A stretch of 48,951 bases of DNA from a virus: positions 1 through 48,951 of IMG/VR virus record IMGVR_UViG_3300027806_000056. One strand, given 5' to 3'. A program made the position numbers and the translations under genes. Under the pieces are notes generated by a model. The model searched no databases. It was not told where the DNA came from and was given only the letters and a program-made list of their open reading frames with translations. Positions 6,384 to 14,293 of this stretch are shown in pieces (the stretch's first letter is position 1; every line of letters starts with the position of its first letter).

Positions 6384-7834
6384 GCCAAGCCCCCACCAAC
6401 CCGCCCGCCCGCCGCCGGGCCGAGCCGTCCGCCGAGGAAATCCTGGCGGGCCTGAACCAGCCGTTGCCAGCCTCCGACGAGAGCGAGAAGAGCGTGATTA
6501 GCGCCCTCATGCAGGAACCGGGCAGGCTGCGGAACTCCCGCCAGCGCATTCGGCCCGAGGCCTTCCACCATGAGGCGAACCGGGCCGTCTATGTCGAGAT
6601 GCTGACCATGGAAGAGGCCGGACTGCCGGTTGATCCGGTGATGCTGACGAACCGCCTACGAGATCAGGGCAAGCTGGAAAAGGTCGGCGGCCCTGGGGCC
6701 ATCATGGAACTGTTCACCTTTGTGCCAAGCGCCACGCACTATGAGCACTACATGACCGACCTGGCCGGGCGCTGGCAATACCGGCAGGCCATCCACGGCT
6801 ACGCCAAGGCATTGCATGGCCTCCAGGCGGCCTTTGCCGAGGGCCGGGCCGATACGAGCCGGGAGGGCGTTCGTGGCAGTCTGAATCTTGCCGACCAGAC
6901 CGTGCGGGCCTTTTTGGGCGATTATGCGCCGGCGGGGGAGACAACGGCCACGCTGAAAGACTGCCTGTTTGAGCACATGGACTACATGCAGAAGCTCACC
7001 GAGCGGTTGATGAAGGGCGAAAACCCGCTGATTCCAACGGGCATCCCTACCCTGGACCGGGCCTGCGGCGGCATCGGAGTCGATGAATACTGGCTCGTCA
7101 CCGGCCCCACAAAGTCGGGCAAGTCTGTTCTTACTGGCAACATCGCCGTGAATGCGGCCCGCCGGGGCGTGAAGTCCAAGGTTTACACCAACGAAATCGG
7201 CCGCCGGGCCTATGCCGGGCGCATCCTGGCCTCCGCCTCCGACAGGCTGGACGGCAGCATGGACAGGCACGGCCTACGGGAACGGTGGCAGCAGGAGGAA
7301 TACGCCAAGGCTCAGAAAAGCCTCATGCAGGAAATCGGAACACTCATTTTGATCGACAACGCCGCCGGGAAATACGTCGAGGACGTGGTGGCCGACATGC
7401 GGGCCGAGGCCGAGGCCGGGACTGGCCTGTTCGTGGTGGATTTGATTGGCAAGCTGCGGAGCCGGGAGCGGTTTGGTAGCCGGGAACAGGAGCTTGCCCA
7501 CATCTCGGGTAGCCTGTGCAACGCCACCAAGACCTACGGGGTGCCCTGCATTGTGGTCGCCCAGGAGAACGACGAGGGCCAAGTCAGGGAAAGCCGGAGC
7601 CTGGCCTTTGACTGCGAGGCTTGGCTGCGGCTACGCCACATCGTCCAGAAGCAGGAGAAGAAGCGCGGTTTTTCGGAGCCGGAGAAGGTGGCCGAGGTCG
7701 TCAAAGACCGCCGCGAGCTTGTGGTGGAGATTGCCCGAGGGTTTGCCTCCGGTGACAAGATTCCCTGCCACTTCAACGGTGGGCGCTACCTGATCCGCGA
7801 AATGGAACAAGAAGAACGTGACTGGATGGACTGA
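6380..7834 (+). CDS. dnaB: DnaB-like replicative DNA helicase
   Basis: 484 residues, the normal length for DnaB. The N-terminal domain (about 30-160) shows the expected signature: SEKSVISALMQEPG and RPEAFHHEANRAVYVEM, GLPVDPVMLTNRL and LEKVGGPGAIMELF. The RecA-like domain starts at about 220 (IPTGIPTLDRACGGI) with Walker A GPTKSGKS (242-249), catalytic-type Glu272 in YTNEIGRR, Walker B LFVVDLIGKL (Asp354) and GVPCIVVAQENDEG (about 387-400). It should form the hexameric ring that unwinds phage DNA, loaded by the upstream gene product (ATGA overlap). No primase domain is present. Start chosen by overlap; no Shine-Dalgarno sequence. Confidence 0.95.
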   Translation: MSQAPTNPPARRRAEPSAEEILAGLNQPLPASDESEKSVISALMQEPGRLRNSRQRIRPEAFHHEANRAVYVEMLTMEEAGLPVDPVMLTNRLRDQGKLEKVGGPGAIMELFTFVPSATHYEHYMTDLAGRWQYRQAIHGYAKALHGLQAAFAEGRADTSREGVRGSLNLADQTVRAFLGDYAPAGETTATLKDCLFEHMDYMQKLTERLMKGENPLIPTGIPTLDRACGGIGVDEYWLVTGPTKSGKSVLTGNIAVNAARRGVKSKVYTNEIGRRAYAGRILASASDRLDGSMDRHGLRERWQQEEYAKAQKSLMQEIGTLILIDNAAGKYVEDVVADMRAEAEAGTGLFVVDLIGKLRSRERFGSREQELAHISGSLCNATKTYGVPCIVVAQENDEGQVRESRSLAFDCEAWLRLRHIVQKQEKKRGFSEPEKVAEVVKDRRELVVEIARGFASGDKIPCHFNGGRYLIREMEQEERDWMD

Positions 7835-7846
7835 ATATGCTACACT
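7818..7846 (+). promoter_or_regulatory. Possible weak promoter behind dnaB
   Basis: GTGACT (7818-7823) and TACACT (7841-7846) are 17 bases apart and would read into the gene at 7873. Both hexamers match four of six consensus bases, and the first lies within the dnaB coding end, so this is tentative. Confidence 0.3.
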
Positions 7847-7872
7847 AACACCACCGACAACCCGACACCGCC

Positions 7873-8454
7873 ATGAGCACACCCAAGAAAAAGCCCGCCC
7901 GCAAGGCCAAGCCTGCCAGGAAGGGCATCAATCCGAACGCCCGTCTGTTCAATCCGAGCGAGCCCATCAACCTCGATGAGGCGTGGGCGCGGGCTCAGAC
8001 GGAGGACAAGGACCCGGAAAAAGCCAGGATAACGGTAGCTGCCCTCAGGCGATCTTTTGAGGCTGTGAAGGCCGCCTGCGAGTCCAAGCCTGCCAAGAAG
8101 CCTGCCGCCCACCCGATCCCGCCCTCGCCGCCCATGATACGCCTGCGCCTGCCCTCAGAGAAGCCGACGAGGGAGGATGGGGACGAGGATGGGTTTATTT
8201 TCACTATTTATGCATGTACGGGTGGTAAAAAGGACTCCCTTCGATGGCTGTGGGACCAACCCTTTGAAGGCGACGAACTCGCATGGTTCAGCCTCCCCGA
8301 CGGCATCCTGCCCCGAGAGCCCAGCCAGGAGGAGAGGTGGCAGCAGGAATTCAGCGAGTGGTGGACAAATACAGGCCACACCGACCATAACGGGCTCATC
8401 GCAGATGCAGCATGGCAAGGCTTCCTCGCCGCCAAGAAAGGGGGTGCGGAGTGA
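7873..8454 (+). CDS. Hypothetical protein with basic N-terminus, 193 residues
   Basis: Not recognised. The first 25 residues are Lys/Ala/Pro-rich ([14 protein letters not shown]), a nucleic-acid-binding type tail. The middle is helical, then a proline-rich linker leads to a C-terminal part rich in Trp and acidic residues ([20 protein letters not shown], then [12 protein letters not shown]). The segment 8200-8260 is AT-richer. Its last codons (KKGGAE then stop) are encoded by an 18-base sequence that recurs exactly at the end of the following gene, which suggests past recombination at gene borders. Confidence 0.6.
   Translation: MSTPKKKPARKAKPARKGINPNARLFNPSEPINLDEAWARAQTEDKDPEKARITVAALRRSFEAVKAACESKPAKKPAAHPIPPSPPMIRLRLPSEKPTREDGDEDGFIFTIYACTGGKKDSLRWLWDQPFEGDELAWFSLPDGILPREPSQEERWQQEFSEWWTNTGHTDHNGLIADAAWQGFLAAKKGGAE
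8437..8454 (+). repeat. 18-base junction repeat, copy 1
   Basis: The sequence aaagggggtgcggagtga ends one gene and supplies the GTG start of the next (GTGA overlap). An identical copy sits at 9039-9056 in the same position relative to its genes. Confidence 0.8.
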
Positions 8455-9056
8455 AAGAGCGCCCCATTCTTTTCTCTGCCCCGATGGTCCGGGCCATCCT
8501 TGAAGGTCGCAAGACGCAGACGCGGCGGATTATGAAACCGCAGCCGCTATGGGTTGCTGATCCATCCGTTCCGTTCAAGACCGCAGACGCAGACCCGAAT
8601 GGCATCATTCGTTGTCCATACGGCCAGCCGGAAGACAGGCTTTGGGTGCGGGAGACGTGGAGGCTTTATGACTCCTTGGTTGAATGTGCCTGCTACGACG
8701 CTTGCGAGTGCTCAAGGCACCATGGCAAGCCGTTGTATCGTGCTTCTTTACCGGACGATGAAGGCCCGTGGAAACCATCCATCCACATGCCCCGCTGGGC
8801 CAGCCGCATCACGCGGGAGGTCACAGGAGTGCGGGTGGAGAGATTACAGGACATCAGTGAGGAAGATGCGATTGCGGAGGGAATCGACATGCGCAGCCTT
8901 TGCGGATGCCAGGATGGATGCAGCCAGTGTGATGACCGAACGCCGCAGGAAACATATCGTGATCTTTGGGAGACGATCAACGGCCCAGGCTCATGGGCCG
9001 CTAATCCATGGGTATGGGTGGTGGAATTCAAAGTGATGAAAGGGGGTGCGGAGTGA
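8451..9056 (+). CDS. ASCH/PUA-like phage accessory protein
   Basis: 201 residues starting at GTG 8451, which overlaps the previous stop. The opening [25 protein letters not shown] is the hallmark of a widespread phage and prophage family related to ASCH/PUA-fold domains, in which RPILF-MV-AIL-G-KTQTRR is followed by CPYG--GDRLWVRE and a C-terminal [20 protein letters not shown]; all of these are visible here. PUA/ASCH domains bind RNA or modified nucleotides, but this phage family has no settled function to my knowledge. An extra Cys-rich piece ([23 protein letters not shown]) suggests a metal site in the insert. It is an early accessory gene. Confidence 0.75.
   Translation: MKERPILFSAPMVRAILEGRKTQTRRIMKPQPLWVADPSVPFKTADADPNGIIRCPYGQPEDRLWVRETWRLYDSLVECACYDACECSRHHGKPLYRASLPDDEGPWKPSIHMPRWASRITREVTGVRVERLQDISEEDAIAEGIDMRSLCGCQDGCSQCDDRTPQETYRDLWETINGPGSWAANPWVWVVEFKVMKGGAE
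9039..9056 (+). repeat. 18-base junction repeat, copy 2
   Basis: Exact second copy of the junction sequence at 8437-8454, again encoding KGGAE plus stop and giving the GTG start of the following gene. Confidence 0.8.
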
Positions 9057-9292
9057 GTGACCATCTAATAGCCGAGCACACTGACTGGACCGCCGATCAA
9101 TGGGCGGAACGATGGCGGCAGGAGGCGGAGGCGCGGAATGAGTTGTTCCGCGAGAACGCCGCCATGCGCGCAGGCCTAGCCGAGGCATACAAGCTCATTG
9201 ACGTGCTCTATATGGATGCGCTCGACAACCACAAGGAAAGCTGGCCTAGGGCGCGTGAATGGATGGAGCTATGGAAGGAGGTGGCGAAGTGA
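9053..9292 (+). CDS. Small helical hypothetical protein, 79 residues
   Basis: Not recognised. The GTG at 9053 is chosen because it overlaps the previous stop (GTGA), and the protein then begins [17 protein letters not shown]. Residues 20-55 are a probable coiled coil ending in [21 protein letters not shown]. The motif ENAAMR followed by an amphipathic helix returns in the next gene, so the two may share an ancestral piece. Its last codons contain AAGGAGGTG, a near-perfect Shine-Dalgarno sequence for the next start. Confidence 0.55.
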   Translation: MSDHLIAEHTDWTADQWAERWRQEAEARNELFRENAAMRAGLAEAYKLIDVLYMDALDNHKESWPRAREWMELWKEVAK

Positions 9293-9597
9293 GTGATTCT
9301 TTCAAAATGACGGTCACGCCTTTTTTTAACCTTGAGTCCAGGGAATTCGGCTGCGACACGACGGACATCGCCATCGCCGGAATGATTCACCGCAAAATTG
9401 CCTGCGCGGAGGACGAGGCGACCAAACAGGCGCTAAAAGCCTTGGGTTGGATTCCGCCGGAGGAGAACGCAGCCATGCGCGAGGCTATCAGGGGGGCGCA
9501 TGAGAGACTTGCGGGGCTAGAAGATCATCTTTCTGGCAATCACGGCCTGTTCCTTTCGGATGCCCTCTCCAAACTCAAACCATTCCTGAAACCATGA
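9289..9597 (+). CDS. Hypothetical protein, 102 residues
   Basis: Not recognised. The start is the GTG at 9289, overlapping the previous stop and preceded at five bases by AAGGAGGTG (9275-9283), the best ribosome-binding site in the window. The N-terminal half is beta-rich and contains TTDIAIAGMIHRKIA; the C-terminal half (PEENAAMREAIRGAHERLAGLEDHL) resembles the helical piece in the upstream protein. It overlaps the next gene by ATGA. Confidence 0.6.
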   Translation: MSDSFKMTVTPFFNLESREFGCDTTDIAIAGMIHRKIACAEDEATKQALKALGWIPPEENAAMREAIRGAHERLAGLEDHLSGNHGLFLSDALSKLKPFLKP

Positions 9598-9860
9598 CCC
9601 AGGAACAAAAACGAATCAAGATCGCGGAAGCGTGTGGCATGACCGGATGGCATGAAGCCAGGAGTTTGCCCGACTACTTCAACGACCTCAACGCCATGCA
9701 TGAGGCGGAGAAGGCGCTGACGCCAGAAGAGCAAAGGGAATATGCTATCTTTCTCAACGGCGGATACTTCCCAATTTATGAGATCGGCGGCTTTAGAGTT
9801 GCGTCCTCTACCGCCGCCCAACGCGCAGAATCCTTTGGCAAAACCCTCAACCTTTGGTAA
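9594..9860 (+). CDS. Small phage accessory protein, 88 residues
   Basis: The layout KIAEACGMTGW... LPDYFNDLNAMHEAEKAL is a recurring signature of short proteins in many phage and prophage early regions, in which an N-terminal IAEACGW is followed by PDYLNDLNAM-EA. A small alpha/beta fold is likely. No biochemical function is known to me. It is coupled to the upstream gene by ATGA and lies three bases before the next ATG. Family resemblance is from motif memory, not a search. Confidence 0.65.
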   Translation: MTQEQKRIKIAEACGMTGWHEARSLPDYFNDLNAMHEAEKALTPEEQREYAIFLNGGYFPIYEIGGFRVASSTAAQRAESFGKTLNLW

Positions 9861-9863
9861 ACC

Positions 9864-10271
9864 ATGACCAACGATCAAATCCGCCTCCACTTTGGCGAAC
9901 TCAACGCCGCCGAGATGCGGCTGGCCCGCGCCATCGTGGGCTGGTTCGAACATAGGCAGGCCCAGCTTAACCACGATTGGGCCGACACTGACACAGCCGT
10001 CCGCGAAACCTGCCGCAAGGCTGGCCTGGACGTTGACGGCACGCCCACCCATGTGCCCGACATCCCCGAGCTTGTGGAGAAGATGGCGGCTCAAAACGCC
10101 AAGCTCCGCGCCGCCGCTGACGGGCTGGCGGAGGCTTTGGAACAAGTGATTAGTGCCGACACGACTATTTATTGGTCTGGCGATGAGTCGCCGCCCACCA
10201 AAGAAGAGGGTGATTGTGCCGCTATTGCACGCACCGCCCTCGCCGCCTACCAGGCCACAAAGCAGCCATGA
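9864..10271 (+). CDS. Hypothetical protein, 135 residues
   Basis: Not recognised. Mostly helical: IRLHFGELNAAEMRLARAIVGWFEH, then a segment with VPDIPELVEKMAAQNAKLRAAADGLAEALEQV, probably a coiled coil, and a C-terminal CAAIARTALAAYQATK. The last part (alternating Ala helix after an acidic loop) is common in phage accessory proteins of unknown role. It is coupled to the next gene by ATGA. Confidence 0.55.
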   Translation: MTNDQIRLHFGELNAAEMRLARAIVGWFEHRQAQLNHDWADTDTAVRETCRKAGLDVDGTPTHVPDIPELVEKMAAQNAKLRAAADGLAEALEQVISADTTIYWSGDESPPTKEEGDCAAIARTALAAYQATKQP

Positions 10272-10393
10272 TCCGCCTCCTCATCATCGCCGCCTGCCTG
10301 TCCTCATGCTGCCGCCAGGGCCGTGCGCCGGAAGGCTGGCCGTGGGAAAGGGAGGGCGGGTGCCTGAACGTGTTTTACAGACTTGGCCCATGA
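10268..10393 (+). CDS. Tiny predicted lipoprotein, 41 residues
   Basis: The N-terminus MIRLLIIAACLSSCC reads as a short signal peptide with a lipobox-like sequence (LSSC), followed by a polar tail with Trp and Cys. It would be exported and lipid-anchored. Small lipoproteins in phages include outer-membrane spanins (Rz1-like), but this one sits in the early operon far from the lysis genes and is not proline-rich, so that role is not supported. Both ends overlap neighbouring genes by ATGA, the main argument for its being translated. Confidence 0.45.
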   Translation: MIRLLIIAACLSSCCRQGRAPEGWPWEREGGCLNVFYRLGP

Positions 10394-10593
10394 CCCAGCC
10401 CTCCGCCTGCCCCATAACCCGAGCCGAGTCCGGTCTGGCCGCCATCTTTGCCGCCTGCGAGGCCAACAAGGCCAGGCTGGCCGAGGCCAGGCGGGCCAGG
10501 GCGGCCGGGCAGGCACAAGGCCGCCGTTTTTGGTGGCAGGACCAAGAAGAACGTGATACCATTACCGACCATGCCCGAGACACCCGACCCTGA
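10390..10593 (+). CDS. Small hypothetical protein, 67 residues
   Basis: Not recognised. A helical Ala/Arg/Glu-rich protein (ESGLAAIFAACEANKARLAEARRARAAGQ) with the basic-aromatic motif GRRFWWQDQEER near its end. The 14 bases encoding part of that motif (10543-10556) also occur at 7808-7821 in the last codons of dnaB. It starts at an ATG overlapping the previous stop and overlaps the next gene by 23 bases. Confidence 0.5.
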   Translation: MTQPSACPITRAESGLAAIFAACEANKARLAEARRARAAGQAQGRRFWWQDQEERDTITDHARDTRP

Positions 10594-10804
10594 CAACACG
10601 CCCGCCACGGCCCTGTTTGATGAAATCGCCGCCGCTGTGAACAAAGTTCCCTTGACCGAAGCCGAAGAGGTTCTGTCCTACATGACCGCCGTCGTGGCCG
10701 TGAAGCGCCGCCAAGGCCTGCCAGCCGCCGGCATCAAGGCCGAGATGGCCGACCTGCTTGGGAGGGCTGTGGATAGCCTGACTTCTGAGCCTGACTCGCC
10801 ATGA
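10571..10804 (+). CDS. Small hypothetical protein, 77 residues
   Basis: Not recognised. An acidic N-terminus (PETPDPDNT) precedes two probable helices (ATALFDEIAAAVNKVPLTEAEEVLSYMTAVVAVKRRQG and IKAEMADLLGRAVDSL in outline). It begins within the previous gene in a different frame and its stop overlaps the next ATG. Codon use matches the phage, which supports the call. Confidence 0.55.
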   Translation: MPETPDPDNTPATALFDEIAAAVNKVPLTEAEEVLSYMTAVVAVKRRQGLPAAGIKAEMADLLGRAVDSLTSEPDSP

Positions 10805-11016
10805 AATGTTTGCCGGTGCATTGTCGGCCTATAAACCGCGCTGCGGCGGCTGTTTTGCATCCAACGTATTTAACCGGCTTGGTGTCGTCTAAGCCTATTG
10901 AATTGCAAGGTTTGATAAGTAAGTGCAAACTTTGTGGAGGCCGCGGATACGAGCGAGGATTTTGCTTTGGTTGCGGGCGGCCGATCCGCCCTTGGTTTAA
11001 AATGGGCGTAGGCTAG
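10801..11016 (+). CDS. Small zinc-finger protein, last gene of the rightward operon
   Basis: 71 residues. CKLCGGRGYERGFCFGCGRP gives two CxxC pairs, one treble-clef or DnaJ-like zinc site, close to that in the 49-residue protein at 3389-3538. The N-terminal half is AT-richer and has a His/Cys-containing segment (KCLPVHCRP). Its end overlaps the convergent leftward gene by four bases, so no terminator space exists between the two operons; transcription from both sides must end inside coding sequence or by interference. Confidence 0.6.
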   Translation: MKCLPVHCRPINRAAAAVLHPTYLTGLVSSKPIELQGLISKCKLCGGRGYERGFCFGCGRPIRPWFKMGVG

Positions 11017-11294
11017 GCCCAGCCGGGCATGGGCTTGGCGTGGATCGGGGAAAGCTGCCGTGGGTTGGCCTGCTTGCGGGCTGACTCTTCTTCTTTGCGT
11101 TCCTCGTCGCGCATTTCCTTTCGCAGGCGTTTCTTGGTGTGCATCATCTCTTCCAGGCTGACCTCGCCTGCAATGCCTTTCAAGTGGCGGCGGATGTCCC
11201 GGTTTGTTTCGTAGATGTCACGCATAAGACTGCCTTCTGGGGCGGTCTTGCGGGCCATGCGCCTGGCCTTTTTGATGGCGTCTTGAATGGGCAT
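11013..11294 (-). CDS. Last gene of the late operon: small charged helical protein
   Basis: 93 residues, family not recognised. It is highly charged and almost all helical (AIKKARRMARK, then EEMMHTKKRLRKEMRDEERKEEESARKQ), with a coiled-coil like acidic/basic stretch. It begins 11 bases after the nozzle gene and is the most distal gene of the leftward late operon, overlapping the end of the rightward operon. A minor virion or assembly role is possible but unproven. Confidence 0.55.
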   Translation of the reverse strand: MPIQDAIKKARRMARKTAPEGSLMRDIYETNRDIRRHLKGIAGEVSLEEMMHTKKRLRKEMRDEERKEEESARKQANPRQLSPIHAKPMPGWA

Positions 11295-11305
11295 TGCTGT
11301 GATGC

Positions 11306-14293
11306 TTAGAGTTGGCCGACAGAACGGTATAGCAGGCTCATGTTGCGGATGATCCAGGGGCTTTGCTCTGCTGCAACAATAGTGAACTTCACCTTAACGG
11401 CTTCCCCTCCAAGTTGAGCAAGGATTTTGCGAAGTTGCTGCGTGCTTGTGCTGTAAATGTCTGAAAGTGTGCGCGTTACCTCAAATCCTGACTTGTTGGC
11501 AAAAGTGATGTCCATAAAGGCGCGGCTGTTTTTCACTGTGGAAAACAACAGACCGCCAAACTGCTTGAACTGCGTCACCTTGCCCAGGTCGATGAAGCCT
11601 GTTTCGATCACCGATTGCACGGCCTGATAGTAACGGTAGCCGCCACGGTCAACGTAGCCGTAACCGGCCATGCTGACAGGAATTGGATCGGTGATAGCGT
11701 GCGGCGTGTAGGCCAATGAGGTATCAAGTGTATCGCCACTGTCATTCTGTTCGCGGCTGTCCATGAAAAACAGGTTGCCGTCCTCGTCACAGAAAACGGT
11801 TTCAGGGCGCTCCGGCTCCATTTTGGCGACCGCATAGGCCTTTGGATAGTCGAAGTATCCTACAACGCCATTATTCTGGAAATCGTAAGCAAAGCTCGTC
11901 AACGTGTTATCTTGGCCTGGAAAAGAAAACCAGTAGAGTTCCGAACGAAGGTCAACCCATGTATTCACGCGGTCTGGCTGCTGGCCGATCTTGTCCACGT
12001 TGGCGATGTCTAGCAAATACTCAATAGAGTCCTTTGAAGCTGCCGCAATATTCCGGCGGCCGTAGCGGGCTCCGCTGAACTCATAGATTTGCAGGTCTGA
12101 GCCAAGGAAGAAGATGCGGCTGTTTTCGTATTCGGTGATGCAGGCCGGGTTGAGAGCGCCCACTGTCACCTGGGGGATGTGCTTGTCTGCTGTCGGATCG
12201 CTGGGGTTCAGCAGAATGACGCCGTTGTTGGTGTGGACATGCAGTCGGTAATCGTCCGTATAGAGAGCCGTCACCTTGAGCCTGGAAGTCTGCCGGGCCA
12301 TGCTGATTAGCTCCGGCGACTCGGCATTTGCCCCCTCGGGCGCAATCTCGTCGTCCACGGCGGACTTGGAGACATAGAGCAGGTCAGGGTTGTCAGAGCC
12401 GCCCCCATACCAGACTTGGCTGCCCACCATCACGCAATCACGGTAGGGCAGCGGCCGGTTCTGATCCACGGCCATGGCCGCGCCGATCTCGGTGTTCGTG
12501 CCGACTTGCAGCGTCTTGGTGCCGGAGGTGTTGGCAACCTCGCCGACGTAGTTCCAGATGGCCGCCGAGCCTTCGCCGAACTGGAAGTAAACCCGGATGA
12601 GGTCAAACCGCCCGCCCTCGGCCGCCGGGTCTGGCGTGATGGTAACAAGGATGTCCGAACGGGTCGACTCGTCCAGAATGATGGTGTTGGAGATGTCCGA
12701 GCTGATCCCCTCGTAGCCAAGTCGTTCGCTTCCAGAGTCGAAGTAGCGCAGGTAAACGGTGCATGTCTGGCTTGTCAGGCCCTCAGACGTGCCGGAGCCG
12801 ATGCCGCCGGAAAGGAAGGTCGGGCCGTAGCTGCCGGTGTCGGCTGTGGCGTCGGCGGCCGATTTGCTGGCCGAAAGGATGCCAAAGGCCCGGGTGTCGG
12901 CATTCACAAACGCAACAATCGCATCCGTGCTGTTTGTGGCCGCACTGCTGCCTGTGATGATCGTGTAAAGGTAGGGGTTGCTAGTCGTCCCGGCCCCGGT
13001 CATACTGGAGGAAATGGACGTGGCGTAGGCGCTGTTCTGGATCACCACTTGAATCCTGGAATTGCCATTGGCTCCTGGGTAGTTGGTGGAATCCGCCGTG
13101 AAAGTCAGCGTGGCTGTGCCTGCCCGGACGGCCGCCCCTGTCGGCACAATGTTGTGCGTGCCGCTGCCTGTGGTCGTGATGTTGATGGCCGTGCCGCCAG
13201 CCGTCGAGGCCAGTTTGAAGAAATAGACGTTCGTGCCCACGTCCCGCATGTAATACGTCGTGGCCGTGGCAAGCGGGCTTGGCAGCGTGCCGGAGGTCGT
13301 GAGCGTGAGGGCTTGGTTGTCGCTGTATCCGTGGCCGTAGAGCTGGTAGAACACCACGCCGGAGCCTGCCGTGGTGATGTCGATGGCCGCCCCGCCTGCC
13401 GTGGCCGAGAGGCTGACAGTGGTGCCAGAGACGTTCTTGCAGTAATAGACCGTGTTGTTGGTGAGGCCAGTCGGGATCGAAGTCGCCACCACCAGCACGG
13501 CCATGCCTTCGCTTGGCACAAAGCCGGACACCACGAATGTGTTCAAGGAGGCGTCAACCGTGGTCGTGGCCGTGGTCGTGTAGGCGTAGCAGTAGTCCGT
13601 GGCTGGCACTGCGTAGAACTTGAAGGACGTGGCCCCGGCCGAGCCTGGAAGCTGCCAGCGGGCCTGGACGTTGCTAGTGCCGGCGGGCGTGGCCTTGGAA
13701 ATGACCGGCGTGGCTGGCTTGACGTTGCTCCCTGCCTGCCGCCACTTGCCGGGCGTGGCCGTCCGGCCTAGCTGGACACACACGGGCGTGTCCACGTTGT
13801 TGTTGTTGGAGAGCATGAGCTGGGTCGCCGTGCGCTTGCCAAACCAGCGGGCCGAGGCGTCGAGGCCGACGGCCAGGACTTCCCAGGTGGGCGTTCCGGC
13901 GCTGAAATCGTAGGTGCCAGAGGTGAAGGAACCGTCATCGCCCAGGTAGAACAGGCCCCGGGCCTTGCTGGTGGTGAGGTCGTAGAACAGCAGGAAGTTC
14001 TTGCCCTGCCGATAGACGCGAACGGCCACGGTCTTGTTGGCGGCCCTAGCTGTGCCATCCACGCCGACGCCGGACGGGTAGCCAGTAAACGGCAGGCTCC
14101 TGATCTTGGTGGCGGCCGTCTCGCTGGAGAACGTGGCCCAGAGGCGCGTGTATTTGGGAATGCCTTTGATGGCCCCGGCTGGGCGCAGCAGGCAGTTGAC
14201 GGCCCGCTGAAGCTTGCCGCCCATGTCCGTGGTTTCAATGGAGCTTGCAAGCGTGCCGAACTCCCGGATGTCGATGGTGTAAAGCTGGTTCAT
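11306..14293 (-). CDS. Tail nozzle / stabilisation-like structural protein
   Basis: 995 residues. The opening YTIDIREFGTLASSIETTDMGGKLQRAVNCLLRPAGAIKGIPKY resembles the start of podovirus tail nozzle (T7 gp12-like, P22 tail-hub) proteins. The second half has propeller-like strands with VWYGGGSDNPDLLYVSKSA, LTALYTDDYRLHVHTNNGVILL and SRIFFLGSDLQIYEFSGARYG. In the middle (about 260-420) are Ala/Thr/Gly-rich repeats such as GGAAIDITTAGSG and GGTAINITTTGSG, likely beta-solenoid or Ig-like insertions. It would close the tail channel below the adaptor encoded immediately upstream (ATGA overlap). The C-terminal 280 codons are less GC-rich than the rest. Confidence 0.75.
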   Translation of the reverse strand: MNQLYTIDIREFGTLASSIETTDMGGKLQRAVNCLLRPAGAIKGIPKYTRLWATFSSETAATKIRSLPFTGYPSGVGVDGTARAANKTVAVRVYRQGKNFLLFYDLTTSKARGLFYLGDDGSFTSGTYDFSAGTPTWEVLAVGLDASARWFGKRTATQLMLSNNNNVDTPVCVQLGRTATPGKWRQAGSNVKPATPVISKATPAGTSNVQARWQLPGSAGATSFKFYAVPATDYCYAYTTTATTTVDASLNTFVVSGFVPSEGMAVLVVATSIPTGLTNNTVYYCKNVSGTTVSLSATAGGAAIDITTAGSGVVFYQLYGHGYSDNQALTLTTSGTLPSPLATATTYYMRDVGTNVYFFKLASTAGGTAINITTTGSGTHNIVPTGAAVRAGTATLTFTADSTNYPGANGNSRIQVVIQNSAYATSISSSMTGAGTTSNPYLYTIITGSSAATNSTDAIVAFVNADTRAFGILSASKSAADATADTGSYGPTFLSGGIGSGTSEGLTSQTCTVYLRYFDSGSERLGYEGISSDISNTIILDESTRSDILVTITPDPAAEGGRFDLIRVYFQFGEGSAAIWNYVGEVANTSGTKTLQVGTNTEIGAAMAVDQNRPLPYRDCVMVGSQVWYGGGSDNPDLLYVSKSAVDDEIAPEGANAESPELISMARQTSRLKVTALYTDDYRLHVHTNNGVILLNPSDPTADKHIPQVTVGALNPACITEYENSRIFFLGSDLQIYEFSGARYGRRNIAAASKDSIEYLLDIANVDKIGQQPDRVNTWVDLRSELYWFSFPGQDNTLTSFAYDFQNNGVVGYFDYPKAYAVAKMEPERPETVFCDEDGNLFFMDSREQNDSGDTLDTSLAYTPHAITDPIPVSMAGYGYVDRGGYRYYQAVQSVIETGFIDLGKVTQFKQFGGLLFSTVKNSRAFMDITFANKSGFEVTRTLSDIYSTSTQQLRKILAQLGGEAVKVKFTIVAAEQSPWIIRNMSLLYRSVGQL

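Noticed and set aside
7808-10556. 14-base exact repeat (7808-7821 and 10543-10556) ending dnaB and a small gene
   Set aside because: It encodes a short charged motif (QEERD) in both; a chance or coding similarity is enough to explain it.
12416-13771. 451-codon plus-strand frame opposite the nozzle gene
   Set aside because: Arg/Gly/Val-rich antisense artefact of GC-rich codon positions.
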